The position numbers were made by a program, and so were the translations under genes. Positions 8,596 through 17,100 of a DNA stretch of 64,000 nt are shown piece by piece (position 1 is the first letter of the stretch; every line of letters starts with the position of its first letter). Below the pieces are notes generated by a model. That model did no database searches, was not told the origin of the DNA, and saw only the letters and a program-made list of their open reading frames with translations. Source of the stretch: Aldehydirespirator sp965116195 (GTDB lineage Bacteria; Actinomycetota; Acidimicrobiia; Acidimicrobiales; Aldehydirespiratoraceae). The stretch covers positions 2,790,001-2,854,000 of the forward strand of contig OZ220491.1 of the NCBI GenBank assembly GCA_965116195.1. The letters run 5' to 3'.

Positions 8596-9948
8596 ATGAA
8601 GTCAGTACGGCCTTTTGTTGCGGTAATCGCAGTTGCGCTGATGGCGATGAGCTGCGGCGACGATCAAAACGATGACGCGTCAACAGCCGATACTCCAACA
8701 GATGAGGGAACAGCATCACCAACAACCGAGGCAGCAGCCCCATCTACAACCGCTCCATCCACGTCCACCACCAACGCTCCGACAACAACCACTGTCACAC
8801 CCACGACAACCACCACCGCCGCGCCCACCACAACCACTACAACCACACCAACAACCACCACCACTACAACCACACCAACCACACCAACAACCACCACCAC
8901 TACACAAGCTCCGACCACAACGGCTGAAGCCTCACCCACCACCACGACTCCGACCACTGTCTCGGTGCCCGGCTCGGAGTGGGTCGCCATAGCCGGTGGT
9001 GAGGACTGCCGCTGCGCCGACGGCAGCGACTACTTCTACTGGGTGCGTGAGGCTGACCCCGGGCGCGTGGTCTTTTATCTGCAGGGTGGGGGAGCGTGCT
9101 TCAGTCAGGCCAGCTGTGCCTTTACCGGCGACGGCAACACTTTCAAGGTGACCGCCGACCCCTCCGAGCCTGGTGACAATCCTGAACTCTGGGATGGCAT
9201 CTTTGATTTTGACAACCCGCTCAATCCCCTGAAAGATCACTCGTTCGTGGTGGCGCTCTACTGCACCGGCGATGTGCATGTCGGCAACCGCACCAACGAC
9301 TACGGAGGCGGCGTGGTGGTCAACCACAACGGCTTCGTCAACGCCAGTACTGCTCTTGCTGCTGCGGTTGAACGTTTCGGTGACGCTACCGAGGTGGTTG
9401 TGGCTGGGTCAAGCGCAGGGTCGGCTGGTGCACCGCTGTATGGCGGCTTGGCGGCCGACGCCTTCAGCGATGCCAGCATCACCGTGGTCGCCGATGCCTC
9501 GGGTGCCTATCCCAGCGATCCAACCATGAATACCTACGTCGGCGGCCTGTGGGGGACGATGTCCGCGGTGCCTGACTGGCCGGTGAATGAAGGCATGACA
9601 GCCAGGGAATGGGGTCTGCCTGAGTTGTCCATCCAGGCCGGCAAGCACGCTCCCCGCATCCGTTTCGCTCGTTTTGACAACGCTTTTGACCACAGTCAGG
9701 CGTTCTACGCTTCGCTGGGCGGTTTCGACGCCAGCAGCATGGACCAACTCATGCACCAGAACGAAGCCCTGATCGAGGCGGCCGGGGTGAACCAGGCCAG
9801 CTACATGGCCCCCGGCACCGAACACACAATCTTGTTCCGGGATCTGCTCTACACCCTTGAGGTGCAGGATGTCTCGTTCCTTGACTGGCTCACCGCCGTG
9901 CTGGACGGCGAGGATGTGGACGATGTCCATTGCCAGGACTGCTCATGA
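8596..9948 (+). CDS. secreted lipoprotein with pectinacetylesterase-family hydrolase domain
   Basis: An exported serine hydrolase of about 450 residues. The N-terminus is a lipoprotein signal peptide: MKSVRPFVAVIAVALMAMSC, with the lipobox ending in the cysteine. A Thr/Ala/Pro-rich linker of about 90 residues follows, probably a surface stalk. The hydrolase domain (about residues 130-450) has GGGACFSQASC (oxyanion-type loop), the nucleophile motif VAGSSAGSAG, an aspartate in the VVADASGAYP region and a late histidine in GTEHTIL. This is the pattern of pectinacetylesterase/Notum-like enzymes. The real substrate is unknown: a polysaccharide or other ester outside the cell. The ATG at 8596 is chosen; upstream codons belong to the tRNA-Ser region. 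The stalk's ACC/ACA repeats make this gene prone to length change. Confidence 0.85.
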   Translation: MKSVRPFVAVIAVALMAMSCGDDQNDDASTADTPTDEGTASPTTEAAAPSTTAPSTSTTNAPTTTTVTPTTTTTAAPTTTTTTTPTTTTTTTTPTTPTTTTTTQAPTTTAEASPTTTTPTTVSVPGSEWVAIAGGEDCRCADGSDYFYWVREADPGRVVFYLQGGGACFSQASCAFTGDGNTFKVTADPSEPGDNPELWDGIFDFDNPLNPLKDHSFVVALYCTGDVHVGNRTNDYGGGVVVNHNGFVNASTALAAAVERFGDATEVVVAGSSAGSAGAPLYGGLAADAFSDASITVVADASGAYPSDPTMNTYVGGLWGTMSAVPDWPVNEGMTAREWGLPELSIQAGKHAPRIRFARFDNAFDHSQAFYASLGGFDASSMDQLMHQNEALIEAAGVNQASYMAPGTEHTILFRDLLYTLEVQDVSFLDWLTAVLDGEDVDDVHCQDCS

Positions 9949-9956
9949 CGGGACTG

Positions 9957-10058
9957 CTGACACGTATCCGCCAGCGCCTGCACGATCAACCCTTCGGCAA
10001 CCCCAGGCGAAAGCTCGCCGACACGCATCCGCCAGCGCCTGTACGATTGACTTTTCGG
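9957..10058. repeat. direct repeat pair with 60-bp period before tRNA-Ser(GCT)
   Basis: Two similar ~41-bp segments (about 9958-9998 and 10018-10058) share ATCCGCCAGCGCCTG and a following ACGAT...CTTTTCGG/CCCTTCGG part. The first begins just after the hydrolase stop and the second runs up to the first base of tRNA-Ser(GCT). Confidence 0.55.
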
Positions 10059-10145
10059 AGACGTGGCCGAGTCTGGTTGAAGGCGCTTCCCTGCTAAGGA
10101 AGTAACGATGCAAGTCGTTCGTGGGTTCGAATCCCACCGTCTCCG
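10057..10145 (+). tRNA. tRNA-Ser (anticodon GCT)
   Basis: The acceptor GGAGACG (10057-10063) pairs with CGTCTCC (10138-10144), discriminator G10145. The anticodon arm CTTCC-CTGCTAA-GGAAG gives GCT. A long variable arm and GGGTTCGAATCCC T-arm are present. It marks the left edge of the defence island. Confidence 0.95.
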
Positions 10146-10259
10146 CAATCATCTACATCCCCGCTCAAATCCGATGACTCAGCCAAATCCGATGATTGAG
10201 CGATTGCATGGTCAGCATCGTTAACAAAACACCAGCGGCGCTTACCGTGTCACTGACCG

Positions 10260-11573
10260 TCAAGCTAGTGCAGCACGCACGCCTCTGGCAGCCACATGAA
10301 CACAATTGGCAGCGCGCCTCTTCTGTTCAACGAGGTATTCCTTGACGATAGGCAAGTCTTGGTAGTGATTGGGCAATGACTCCACGGCTGCGGTCAGGGC
10401 GTTGGGCATCAGGCTGGCAAGTTCTTGAAATCGCTCCGCCGTGGCCACAGCGGGCAGGCCGAGGCTATGGGCAACCCGCAGCATTGCCGTCGGCTGGTCT
10501 GCGCTGCTGATCCGATAGTCACGGCCAATCTTCATTCCGGTACGCAGTTTGTTGATCTGCTCACCGGGCAGTCGGTAAGGGATCCACGAACAGGCATCAT
10601 ACAGTGGAGCCAACTGACGATTGCCACCGCGCAACAGCAGCCCATAATTCTTCGAGTGAGCATCGTTGCCGACTATCAGCCATTGAAACGCCAGCATGTC
10701 CCGAAACGATTCGACCATCCGTGAGCCACCTGGCGAATCAACACGCCGCAGCATTGCGGCGATGCTGGAGGGCGAAGGGCCTCCCTGATACTGATATTTT
10801 AAATTCGGGGAACAACCGAGGGCCTGACAGAAGTCCTCTTGGTGTACACGGACAAGCCCGCTTGTGGTTCGAATGCGGTCGTAGCGTTGAACGACTATGG
10901 CCTCCACAGTGCCGTCGGAAATCAACCTGCTGCGCGCCGCTGCGATCCCCATGCGAGCTGCTGTGGTGAGGGTGATATACTCCATCAAGGCCTCATGCTC
11001 ATAGTGAACGTCACGGGTCACTTTGATGATGTGACTTGACGGTTCGGCCCCCCAAGGCACGGCCCAGCCGTCGTCGGTTTGGCGCAGGGCGAGCTTCGGC
11101 TGCCAGCCGGCGAGGCTGAAACTCCGACTCGTCTCGTGCCGTTCGGGCCTGTAGGCGGGATCGTCACGCAGTTTCACCAGCCAGGAGAACAACTCATCAT
11201 CTCCGAGCAAATCCCAGCCGCCTGGACTATTGGCCAGCGACTCAGTCCGTTCCGGCAGGCAGAATTGGACCGCGCCAGCGCAGTCCTCGCCAATCCGAGT
11301 CCCCAGCAACTTGACCCGATCTGCAAGCATCACATCATGCTCTCGGCACAGTGATCCAAGCAGCGATTCGTTGTCGGGAAGCAGCCCTTCAAGCCACCAT
11401 CGCAAGACATCGCCTTGGGCGGATGACTCCGCCAGTGGGAACAGCACTGACAGTGGAGTGGTCTCGGTGCTGCTGCGTGCGTAGGACTCTTCATAGCTGA
11501 ACACAGGCTGACGAGGCTGGCGCAAGTCCAGCTGTCCGGCTAGGCGGGCCTCAATGAGCACGTCCAGGATCAC
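10260..11573 (-). CDS. hipA: HipA-family Ser/Thr kinase toxin
   Basis: Toxin of a type II toxin-antitoxin pair. HipA kinases phosphorylate translation factors, classically glutamyl-tRNA synthetase, and cause dormancy. 437 residues, the normal full length. The N-subdomain contains PLSVLFPL and GLLPDNESLL. The conserved SLAGWQPKLAL motif lies near residue 152. The kinase core has VVQRYDR, the catalytic NDAHSKNYGLL and the metal-binding LAPLYDACS. All key residues look intact, so the protein should be active. The start is GTG at 11573, overlapping the hipB stop by four bases, so the pair is translationally coupled. Regulation is probably by HipB binding the inverted repeat upstream of hipB. Confidence 0.92.
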   Translation of the reverse strand: MILDVLIEARLAGQLDLRQPRQPVFSYEESYARSSTETTPLSVLFPLAESSAQGDVLRWWLEGLLPDNESLLGSLCREHDVMLADRVKLLGTRIGEDCAGAVQFCLPERTESLANSPGGWDLLGDDELFSWLVKLRDDPAYRPERHETSRSFSLAGWQPKLALRQTDDGWAVPWGAEPSSHIIKVTRDVHYEHEALMEYITLTTAARMGIAAARSRLISDGTVEAIVVQRYDRIRTTSGLVRVHQEDFCQALGCSPNLKYQYQGGPSPSSIAAMLRRVDSPGGSRMVESFRDMLAFQWLIVGNDAHSKNYGLLLRGGNRQLAPLYDACSWIPYRLPGEQINKLRTGMKIGRDYRISSADQPTAMLRVAHSLGLPAVATAERFQELASLMPNALTAAVESLPNHYQDLPIVKEYLVEQKRRAANCVHVAARGVRAALA

Positions 11574-11866
11574 GGCAGCGGCGCGGTCAAGCTGTTGAGA
11601 TACGCTTCAAGGTCAATAGTCGGTTCGGGAGTTGGGACCAGCTCGATCTGATAGCCGAGTTCATACACGAGCCGACACAACAGCGTTACCCCGACAGGTA
11701 GTTTGCCATTCTCGGCTTCGCAGATCCATTGACGACTTGTGCCGGACTGCTTGGCCAGTTGCGCTTGGGTAAGCCCCTGCTCACGACGTATGGATCGCAG
11801 CGCGGCTGCGAGTTCGTAGGGACGCTGAATGTGACGCCGAGGCGAACGGTCGGAGTCTGTGGTCAT
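11570..11866 (-). CDS. hipB: HipB-like XRE-family antitoxin
   Basis: 98-residue DNA-binding antitoxin. The helix-turn-helix is at about residues 18-72: ALRSIRREQGLTQAQLAKQS, then SRQWICEAENGK, with the usual LxxLxxxLG-type ending seen as LLCRLVYELGY. The C-terminal tail (about 78-98) is the part that usually lies against HipA and is degraded to free the toxin. It overlaps hipA by four bases. The ATG at 11866 is followed by basic residues. An 18-bp inverted repeat lies 17-88 bp upstream. Confidence 0.9.
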   Translation of the reverse strand: MTTDSDRSPRRHIQRPYELAAALRSIRREQGLTQAQLAKQSGTSRQWICEAENGKLPVGVTLLCRLVYELGYQIELVPTPEPTIDLEAYLNSLTAPLP

Positions 11867-11882
11867 GGAACCATCCTCTCAA

Positions 11883-11954
11883 TGTCTTGATATTGTGACA
11901 CACGTTCAATGTCACAGTATGGCGACATATAGCTTATGTCACCATATCAAGACA
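11883..11954. promoter_or_regulatory. palindromic operator candidate for hipBA
   Basis: TGTCTTGATATTGTGACA (11883-11900) and its inverted copy at 11937-11954 match at 17 of 18 positions and lie 36 bp apart, directly upstream of hipB. Further TGTCA/TGACA half-sites occur between them (about 11910) and beyond (about 11963 and 11976). This is the arrangement expected for cooperative autorepression by HipB. It does not follow the E. coli TATCC-N8-GGATA operator. Confidence 0.6.
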
Positions 11955-11975
11955 TGCATATGATGTCATCGTATG

Positions 11976-12077
11976 GTGACACTCACCGACCTTGCTGTAG
12001 GCGACACACCCCCCGTGGGGACGCTGGTGAAGCTGATGCGAGTGACACTCACCGACGTTGCTGTAGGCGACACACCC
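11976..12077. repeat. 36-bp direct repeat upstream of hipBA
   Basis: Two copies, 11976-12011 and 12042-12077, differ at about one position. Each begins GTGACACTCACCGAC and contains CTGTAGGCGACACACC. A partial third copy (CACTCACCGAC) is near 12133. The 13-mer GTAGGCGACACAC also occurs inverted at 6103-6115. The 384-bp gap between hipB and the DUF4143 ATPase holds only these repeats, the hipBA operator and a copy of the ATPase gene end. Confidence 0.6.
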
Positions 12078-12188
12078 AAATACTTCTGATGACCCACGGC
12101 CTCGTCACGACGTAGGTAGAAGGAGGTGCGGCACTCACCGACATCACGTCCATTGCGGGTTGCAGAGCCAAGGGGAGGCCCAGAAGGT

Positions 12189-12214
12189 CTAGGGCCGAGG
12201 GCGGTAAGCGGGGG
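12189..12214. repeat. copy of the 3' end of the DUF4143 ATPase gene
   Basis: This sequence nearly repeats 12251-12278, the final codons (PLTALGP) and stop of the ATPase gene, 62 bp beyond that stop. Confidence 0.6.
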
Positions 12215-12250
12215 CATTTGCGGAGGATGCGCTGGTGCCGGTCGTGTCGG

Positions 12251-13582
12251 CTAGGGGCCGAGGGCGGTGAGCGGGGCGACCGTCACATTGTCGGGGCGGG
12301 TGTAGGCGTAGCCCGTGGGCGTCACCACGAGCAGTGCGACAAGCGGCCCCGCCTTGGAGGTGTCAACCGTGTCGGCGATCCGCAACAACGACCGAGCAGC
12401 CGAGTCAATGGTGCCGGGAGAGGATGAGAGTTTCACCTCCACTGCTACCCACTCGCCGGTGTAGCGGCGGCGGATGACAGCATCGGCTTCCAGTCCACCC
12501 TCGTGACGGTGATGATAAACGTCACATTCGTGAGCGTCGGCATAAACACGCAGATCACGCACCACCAAAGACTCGAACAGCAACCCACAGGTCTCGAGGT
12601 CTCCAAGCAGTACATCAGGCCCGGCACGCAGCACAGCCGCGGCGAGTGACGGATCCACGAAGTGTCTCTTGGGGGACTTTGTGAGCCGTGCCCGGGAGCG
12701 CAGACTGGTGGGCCAGGCAGGCAGGTCTTCCACTATGAACAGCCGGGTCAGTGCATCAAGATAAGCCCGCACGGTCTGATGGTGGAGTGGCTTCTCTTTG
12801 TCGGCCTGATGGCCGAGTGACTGCTCGTGGTTGACATCAGAGGCGAGCCGAGTGTTGGGAGCAGTGGTGGCCGTGTTGCGGGCTATGGAAATCAGCAGTC
12901 GCTCCACGAGCACGGGGTTACGGCTCTGCGGCGTGGTGTCGTCCACCTCAAGACGGCGTACCTCCTCAAGATAGTCTCGCAGCCTTCGCTGAGCGGTCTT
13001 GGCGGGCTGTCCAATCAGCCACGGCCAACCCCCGACGCAGATCGCCTCACACACGGCACCAAACTCGGCTGCGCTGGCACCCGGCTCGGCCTGATACCCG
13101 TCGAGCAACTGTCCGAGGGACACCAGTCCATCTGACTGACCCGACTCATACAGCGACATCGGACGCATCCGCACCCTCGCCACCCGGCCCGCCCCGGAGT
13201 GACGCACGATGTCGTCGGACGGGAGAGCCGAACCAGTCAAAAGGAAGCGGCCGGTCTCGCTGGAACGGTCGCAGGCATGGCGAACGTGGTTCCAGATGTC
13301 CGGTGCTAGTTGCCACTCGTCAAGCAGTCTCGGCAACTGACCCGACAGCACGGCTTCGGGGCTGACCGTGGCGAGGCGGCGGGCTGCGGCATCACCGTCA
13401 AAGCGGACGACACTGCGGGCGCGGTGCAGGGCAGTCCAGGTCTTGCCACATCCCTTGGGGCCCTCAATCAGTACCGCCCCTGCAGAGCCGAGGCACTCTT
13501 CAATTGATGCATCAACCACCCGCGCCTGATAACCCGGCGGCGTGAGCGTCTCCATGCCACTCTCAGTCGTTCCGTCAGTCAT
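12251..13582 (-). CDS. AAA ATPase with C-terminal DUF4143 domain
   Basis: 443-residue ATPase. Walker A is GPKGCGKTW near residues 40-48, Walker B-like LLDEWQ near 86-91, and an arginine-containing LLTGSALPSDD sensor-like segment near 112. The C-terminal half has features of DUF4143: a helical region, then GLLFESLVVRDLRVYAD, HHRHEGGLEADAVIRR and WVAVEVKLS. The last two resemble a degenerate PD-(D/E)XK fold (E/D...ExK). Proteins of this type are very common beside toxin-antitoxin and defence genes; their cellular role is unknown. Start ATG 13582. Four 23-bp repeats lie 56-147 bp upstream and may control it. Confidence 0.88.
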   Translation of the reverse strand: MTDGTTESGMETLTPPGYQARVVDASIEECLGSAGAVLIEGPKGCGKTWTALHRARSVVRFDGDAAARRLATVSPEAVLSGQLPRLLDEWQLAPDIWNHVRHACDRSSETGRFLLTGSALPSDDIVRHSGAGRVARVRMRPMSLYESGQSDGLVSLGQLLDGYQAEPGASAAEFGAVCEAICVGGWPWLIGQPAKTAQRRLRDYLEEVRRLEVDDTTPQSRNPVLVERLLISIARNTATTAPNTRLASDVNHEQSLGHQADKEKPLHHQTVRAYLDALTRLFIVEDLPAWPTSLRSRARLTKSPKRHFVDPSLAAAVLRAGPDVLLGDLETCGLLFESLVVRDLRVYADAHECDVYHHRHEGGLEADAVIRRRYTGEWVAVEVKLSSSPGTIDSAARSLLRIADTVDTSKAGPLVALLVVTPTGYAYTRPDNVTVAPLTALGP

Positions 13583-13637
13583 CGCTCATGTTCACCCCAG
13601 TCGCAGCAGGGTCGGCTGAGCACCATCTCCTATCGAA

Positions 13638-13729
13638 TATAGCGACTCCAGGGTCACCAACGTAGTGATTCCGACAAAATCAAGGTAGCAATTCCTGGAG
13701 GGTCAATATAGTGATTCCGAAGCGCGACG
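13638..13729. repeat. four tandem 23-bp repeats (iteron/operator-like)
   Basis: Four units start exactly 23 bp apart at 13638, 13661, 13684 and 13707. The aligned core is nnTAGYRAYTCC, seen as TATAGCGACTCC, CGTAGTGATTCC, GGTAGCAATTCC and TATAGTGATTCC. The two inner junctions carry TCAA before the core. A period of about two helical turns places every core on the same DNA face. Confidence 0.7.
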
Positions 13730-13952
13730 TTCCAAGCAGCAGAGCCGGACAACTCCATGACCAAGAAGTCAGATATGGCGTAACGCTTCAGGTTACATCA
13801 GTGTACTACATTCAAGCCCGTGACAGCACCAGGACTCAAGTGCTTGTTCTACAGACAGATACCCCAGCACGTACTAGAAGAAGCGCAGTTGCCACGCGTG
13901 GTCGCTGATCACCAAGCAAGGATTCGCAAGCCTGACACCTGGTAGAAAACTC

Positions 13953-13976
13953 GAAGGCCCGCCTAAGCGGGCCTTC
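13953..13976. terminator. perfect hairpin, 10-bp stem
   Basis: GAAGGCCCGC, loop CTAA, then GCGGGCCTTC. On the minus strand the stem is followed by GAGTTTTC, so it would terminate best in that direction; on the plus strand no T-run follows. No minus-strand gene ends here, so it could end an unannotated transcript or shield the helicase leader. Confidence 0.5.
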
Positions 13977-14184
13977 GCCCAGCCGCCTAAGCAACTGGGG
14001 GGATATGAACACACAGCATAACACAACGCCCACAGATTCATTGAGCAACTGCACGAGGATGTTGCTCACAACAGGCCGGTGCTCTGGTCGTGGCCCCACC
14101 CAGCCGAGGTGAGCTTTTGAGGCAGCGCAACGCATGGGTGTTCAAGCAGTGCGTGGCCGCAATCAGCCGAGGTGAGAATCGCTG

Positions 14185-17100
14185 GTGATGTTGGGGTTTG
14201 GTGACCTGATTGCTGGCGTGCGGCTGTCGGGCGTGGTGGCCGACGGCGACGTGACAGTCGTGGCCGCCGATGTTCACGGCCCCGGGTCAGCCACACTCAC
14301 CTACCGCACAACCGACGGCCGGCTCGGTGAACGGATCATCCTGTCCGAAGACCTCGCCAAGTTGTCCGAGGTCTCGCAGCGGCGTTGGAGCTTTGACGCT
14401 GACGGTGCCATGTTCTGCCTGGCCTCCGAGGCCCGTCGCATGCAACAGGCTCACCTGGCCGACCCGTTTGCGGCGGTGGACACCTCCAACATCGAGCCGT
14501 ACCCGCATCAGATCGACGCGGTGTACAACTGGCTGCTCACCCGCACGCCGCTGCGGTGCCTGCTGGCAGATGACCCCGGAGCCGGCAAGACGATCATGTC
14601 GGGGCTGTTGATCCGTGAGTTGATGTTGCGTGGTGATGTGGCGCGCTGTCTGATCATTGCGCCGGGCAGCCTGGTGGAGCAGTGGCAGGACGAGATGTGG
14701 GACAAGTTCGGTCTGGAGTTCGAGGTGATGTCGCGCGCCACGGTGGAGGTGTCGCGTGTGGGTAACCCGTTCATCGAAAAGAACCTGCTGATTGCTCGTG
14801 TGGATCAACTGGCCCGATCTGATGACCTGAGCGTCAAACTCGAAGTGTCGCAGTGGGATCTGGTGATCGTGGATGAGGCACACAAGATGTCGGCTCGCCG
14901 TTACGGTGACGAACTGCGCCGCACCAAGCGGTTCGTGCTGGGCGAGAAACTGCGGGACTGCACCCGCCATCTGCTGTTGCTCACCGCCACACCCCACAAC
15001 GGCAAGAACGACGACTTTCTGGCGTTCATGACCTTGATTGACCCTGAACGCTTCGCTGGCCGTTTGCGATCCCGCCCCAGAACCGGCACCACCTTTGATA
15101 CCGGCAACACCGGTAGCCAGCACTCAGTGCTCAACCAGGCGACCCGGGCGCGCCATGGAACCGCCAGCAACACCATCGCCAACGACATCAACCGCACCGG
15201 CAACACCAGCGACACCAGTAACGAGCCGTCCGTGCCCAACCAAATGACCGGGGCGCAACACGGAACCGCCAGCAACCCCTACGACACCGGCAACCGCAGT
15301 AACCAGCCGTCCGTGCCCAACCAAATGACCGGGGCGCAACACGGAACCGCCAGCAACCCCTACGACACCGGCAACCGCAGTAACCAGCCGTCCGTGCCCA
15401 ACCAAATGACCGGGGCGCAACCTGGAACCGCCAGAACCACCCACAACACCGATATCAACAGCAATACCGGCAACCAGCAGCCTGAGATGCCCGATGCGAG
15501 TGATGTCATGCGGCGGCGGGTCAAGGAGAGTCTGCTTACCTTTGAGGGCAGGCGATTGTTCCCCGCACGTCACGCGCACAGCCTCAACTTCGAGCTGTCG
15601 GAGTCCGAGGACGAGTTGTATGAGGCGGTCACCGCCTATGTGCGTGACGGCATGAACCGTGCCCAGCGCATGCAGGCTGAGGGTGACAAGCGCCGAGGGA
15701 TCATCATCGGGTTCGCTCTGGCGGGACTCCAGCGACGGCTGGCATCCTCGCCGGCGGCGATCTACCACTCGCTGCGCCGTCGTCGTGACCGACTGGCCGA
15801 GCAGTCTGCCGAGTTGCGCCGCCTTGCCGCTTCGGGTCGGCCCGTCCCGGTGACTGAGCTGCCCAGGGGAGTGCGGCTGGCCGAGTTGGATGATGTTGAC
15901 CTGGACGGAGATTTTGATCTTGACGACTACGGCGATGCCGAGCGCGAGACCCTTGAGTTGATGGCTATTGATGCCGCGACAGCCGCGCAGTCAGCCGACG
16001 AACTCGACGTGGAGGTAAACGAACTCAAGAAACTGGTCACGCTGGCTGACGAGGTTCGCCGCAGCGGCACAGACACCAAGTGGACGCAGTTGCGCGACCT
16101 GCTGCGCTCCGAACATTTCACACGGCACGCCGATCACCACAGCACCGCACCCGAACCCAGCGTCGGCGATACACCCCTCGGCTCCCAGCCCGCCACCGCA
16201 CGCAAGCTGATCGTGTTTTCTGAGCATCGTGACACTCTTGATTACGTCGCCGACCGGATCGTTGCGGAACTGGGCAAGCCCGAGGCGGTGGTCAGGATCC
16301 ACGGTGGCATCAAGCGGCACGACCGGCGGGCCATACAGGATCGGTTCCGTGTGGATCCGACCGTTCAGGTGCTGGTGGCCACCGACGCTGCCGGTGAGGG
16401 TGTCAATCTGCAGGTGGCCAACATGATGGTCAACTACGACCTGCCGTGGAACCCGAACCGTATTGAGCAGCGGTTCGGGCGCATTCACCGCATCGGCCAG
16501 CAGCGGCCCTGCCATCTGTGGAACCTGGTGGCTCACCGTACACGTGAGGGTCAGGTGTTCAAGCGACTCTTCGACAAGATCGAGGAGCAGCGCAGCGTAT
16601 TCGGTGATCAGGTATATGACGTGCTGGGTGTCTCGCGCATCAACATCTCGCTGCGTGACCTGTTGATGCGAGCCATCGTCACGGATGCCGACCCCGCCCA
16701 TACCGCCTGGATGGACGAGGTGATCGAGGCTGACATCGCCCAGAACATGACGGCCGTACTGGAAGAGCGGGCCCTGGTGGCTGGGCTGGCCAACCCGACC
16801 GCCAACGACAAGATCCGCCGCCAGATGGAGATCGCCAAGGCTCGCAAGCTGCAACCCTGGTTCGTGGAGTCGTTTTTCACCGAGGCGCTGCGGTTGTACG
16901 GGGGACGTATCACGGCTCGTGAGCGTGGTCGCTTTGAGGTGACCAGAGTTCCGGCAGCGCTGCGCAATCGAGCCGAGTCCCGCCTGGGGACGGTGCATGA
17001 GCGCTACGTGAGGGTGACCTTCGACAAGGCCCACATCCAACCTGGCCGAACTGCTGCTCAGAGTGGACGAGATGCAGCGTCGGAACGGGCTGAGTTGATC

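Larger units (their letters stand above)
13583..14184. other. 602-bp intergenic region between DUF4143 ATPase and helicase
   Basis: No convincing gene. It contains the 23-bp repeats (13638-13729), a strong hairpin (13953-13976) and a 13-bp direct repeat CAGCCGAGGTGAG at about 14101 and 14163, the second copy lying where the helicase ribosome site is expected. Divergent promoters for the two flanking genes must be in this region. Confidence 0.6.

Noticed and set aside
8664..8990. Val-rich minus-strand and Pro/Gln-rich frames opposite the Thr linker
   Set aside because: They arise from ACC/ACA repeats coding for the Thr stalk of the lipoprotein; shadows only.
11966..12217. An 83-codon minus-strand frame starting MPPLTALGP
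   Set aside because: It begins inside the duplicated end of the ATPase gene and runs through the 36-bp direct repeats; not a credible gene.
13711..13908. A 65-codon plus-strand frame downstream of the 23-bp repeats
   Set aside because: It starts inside the repeats, has no ribosome site and no recognisable features.
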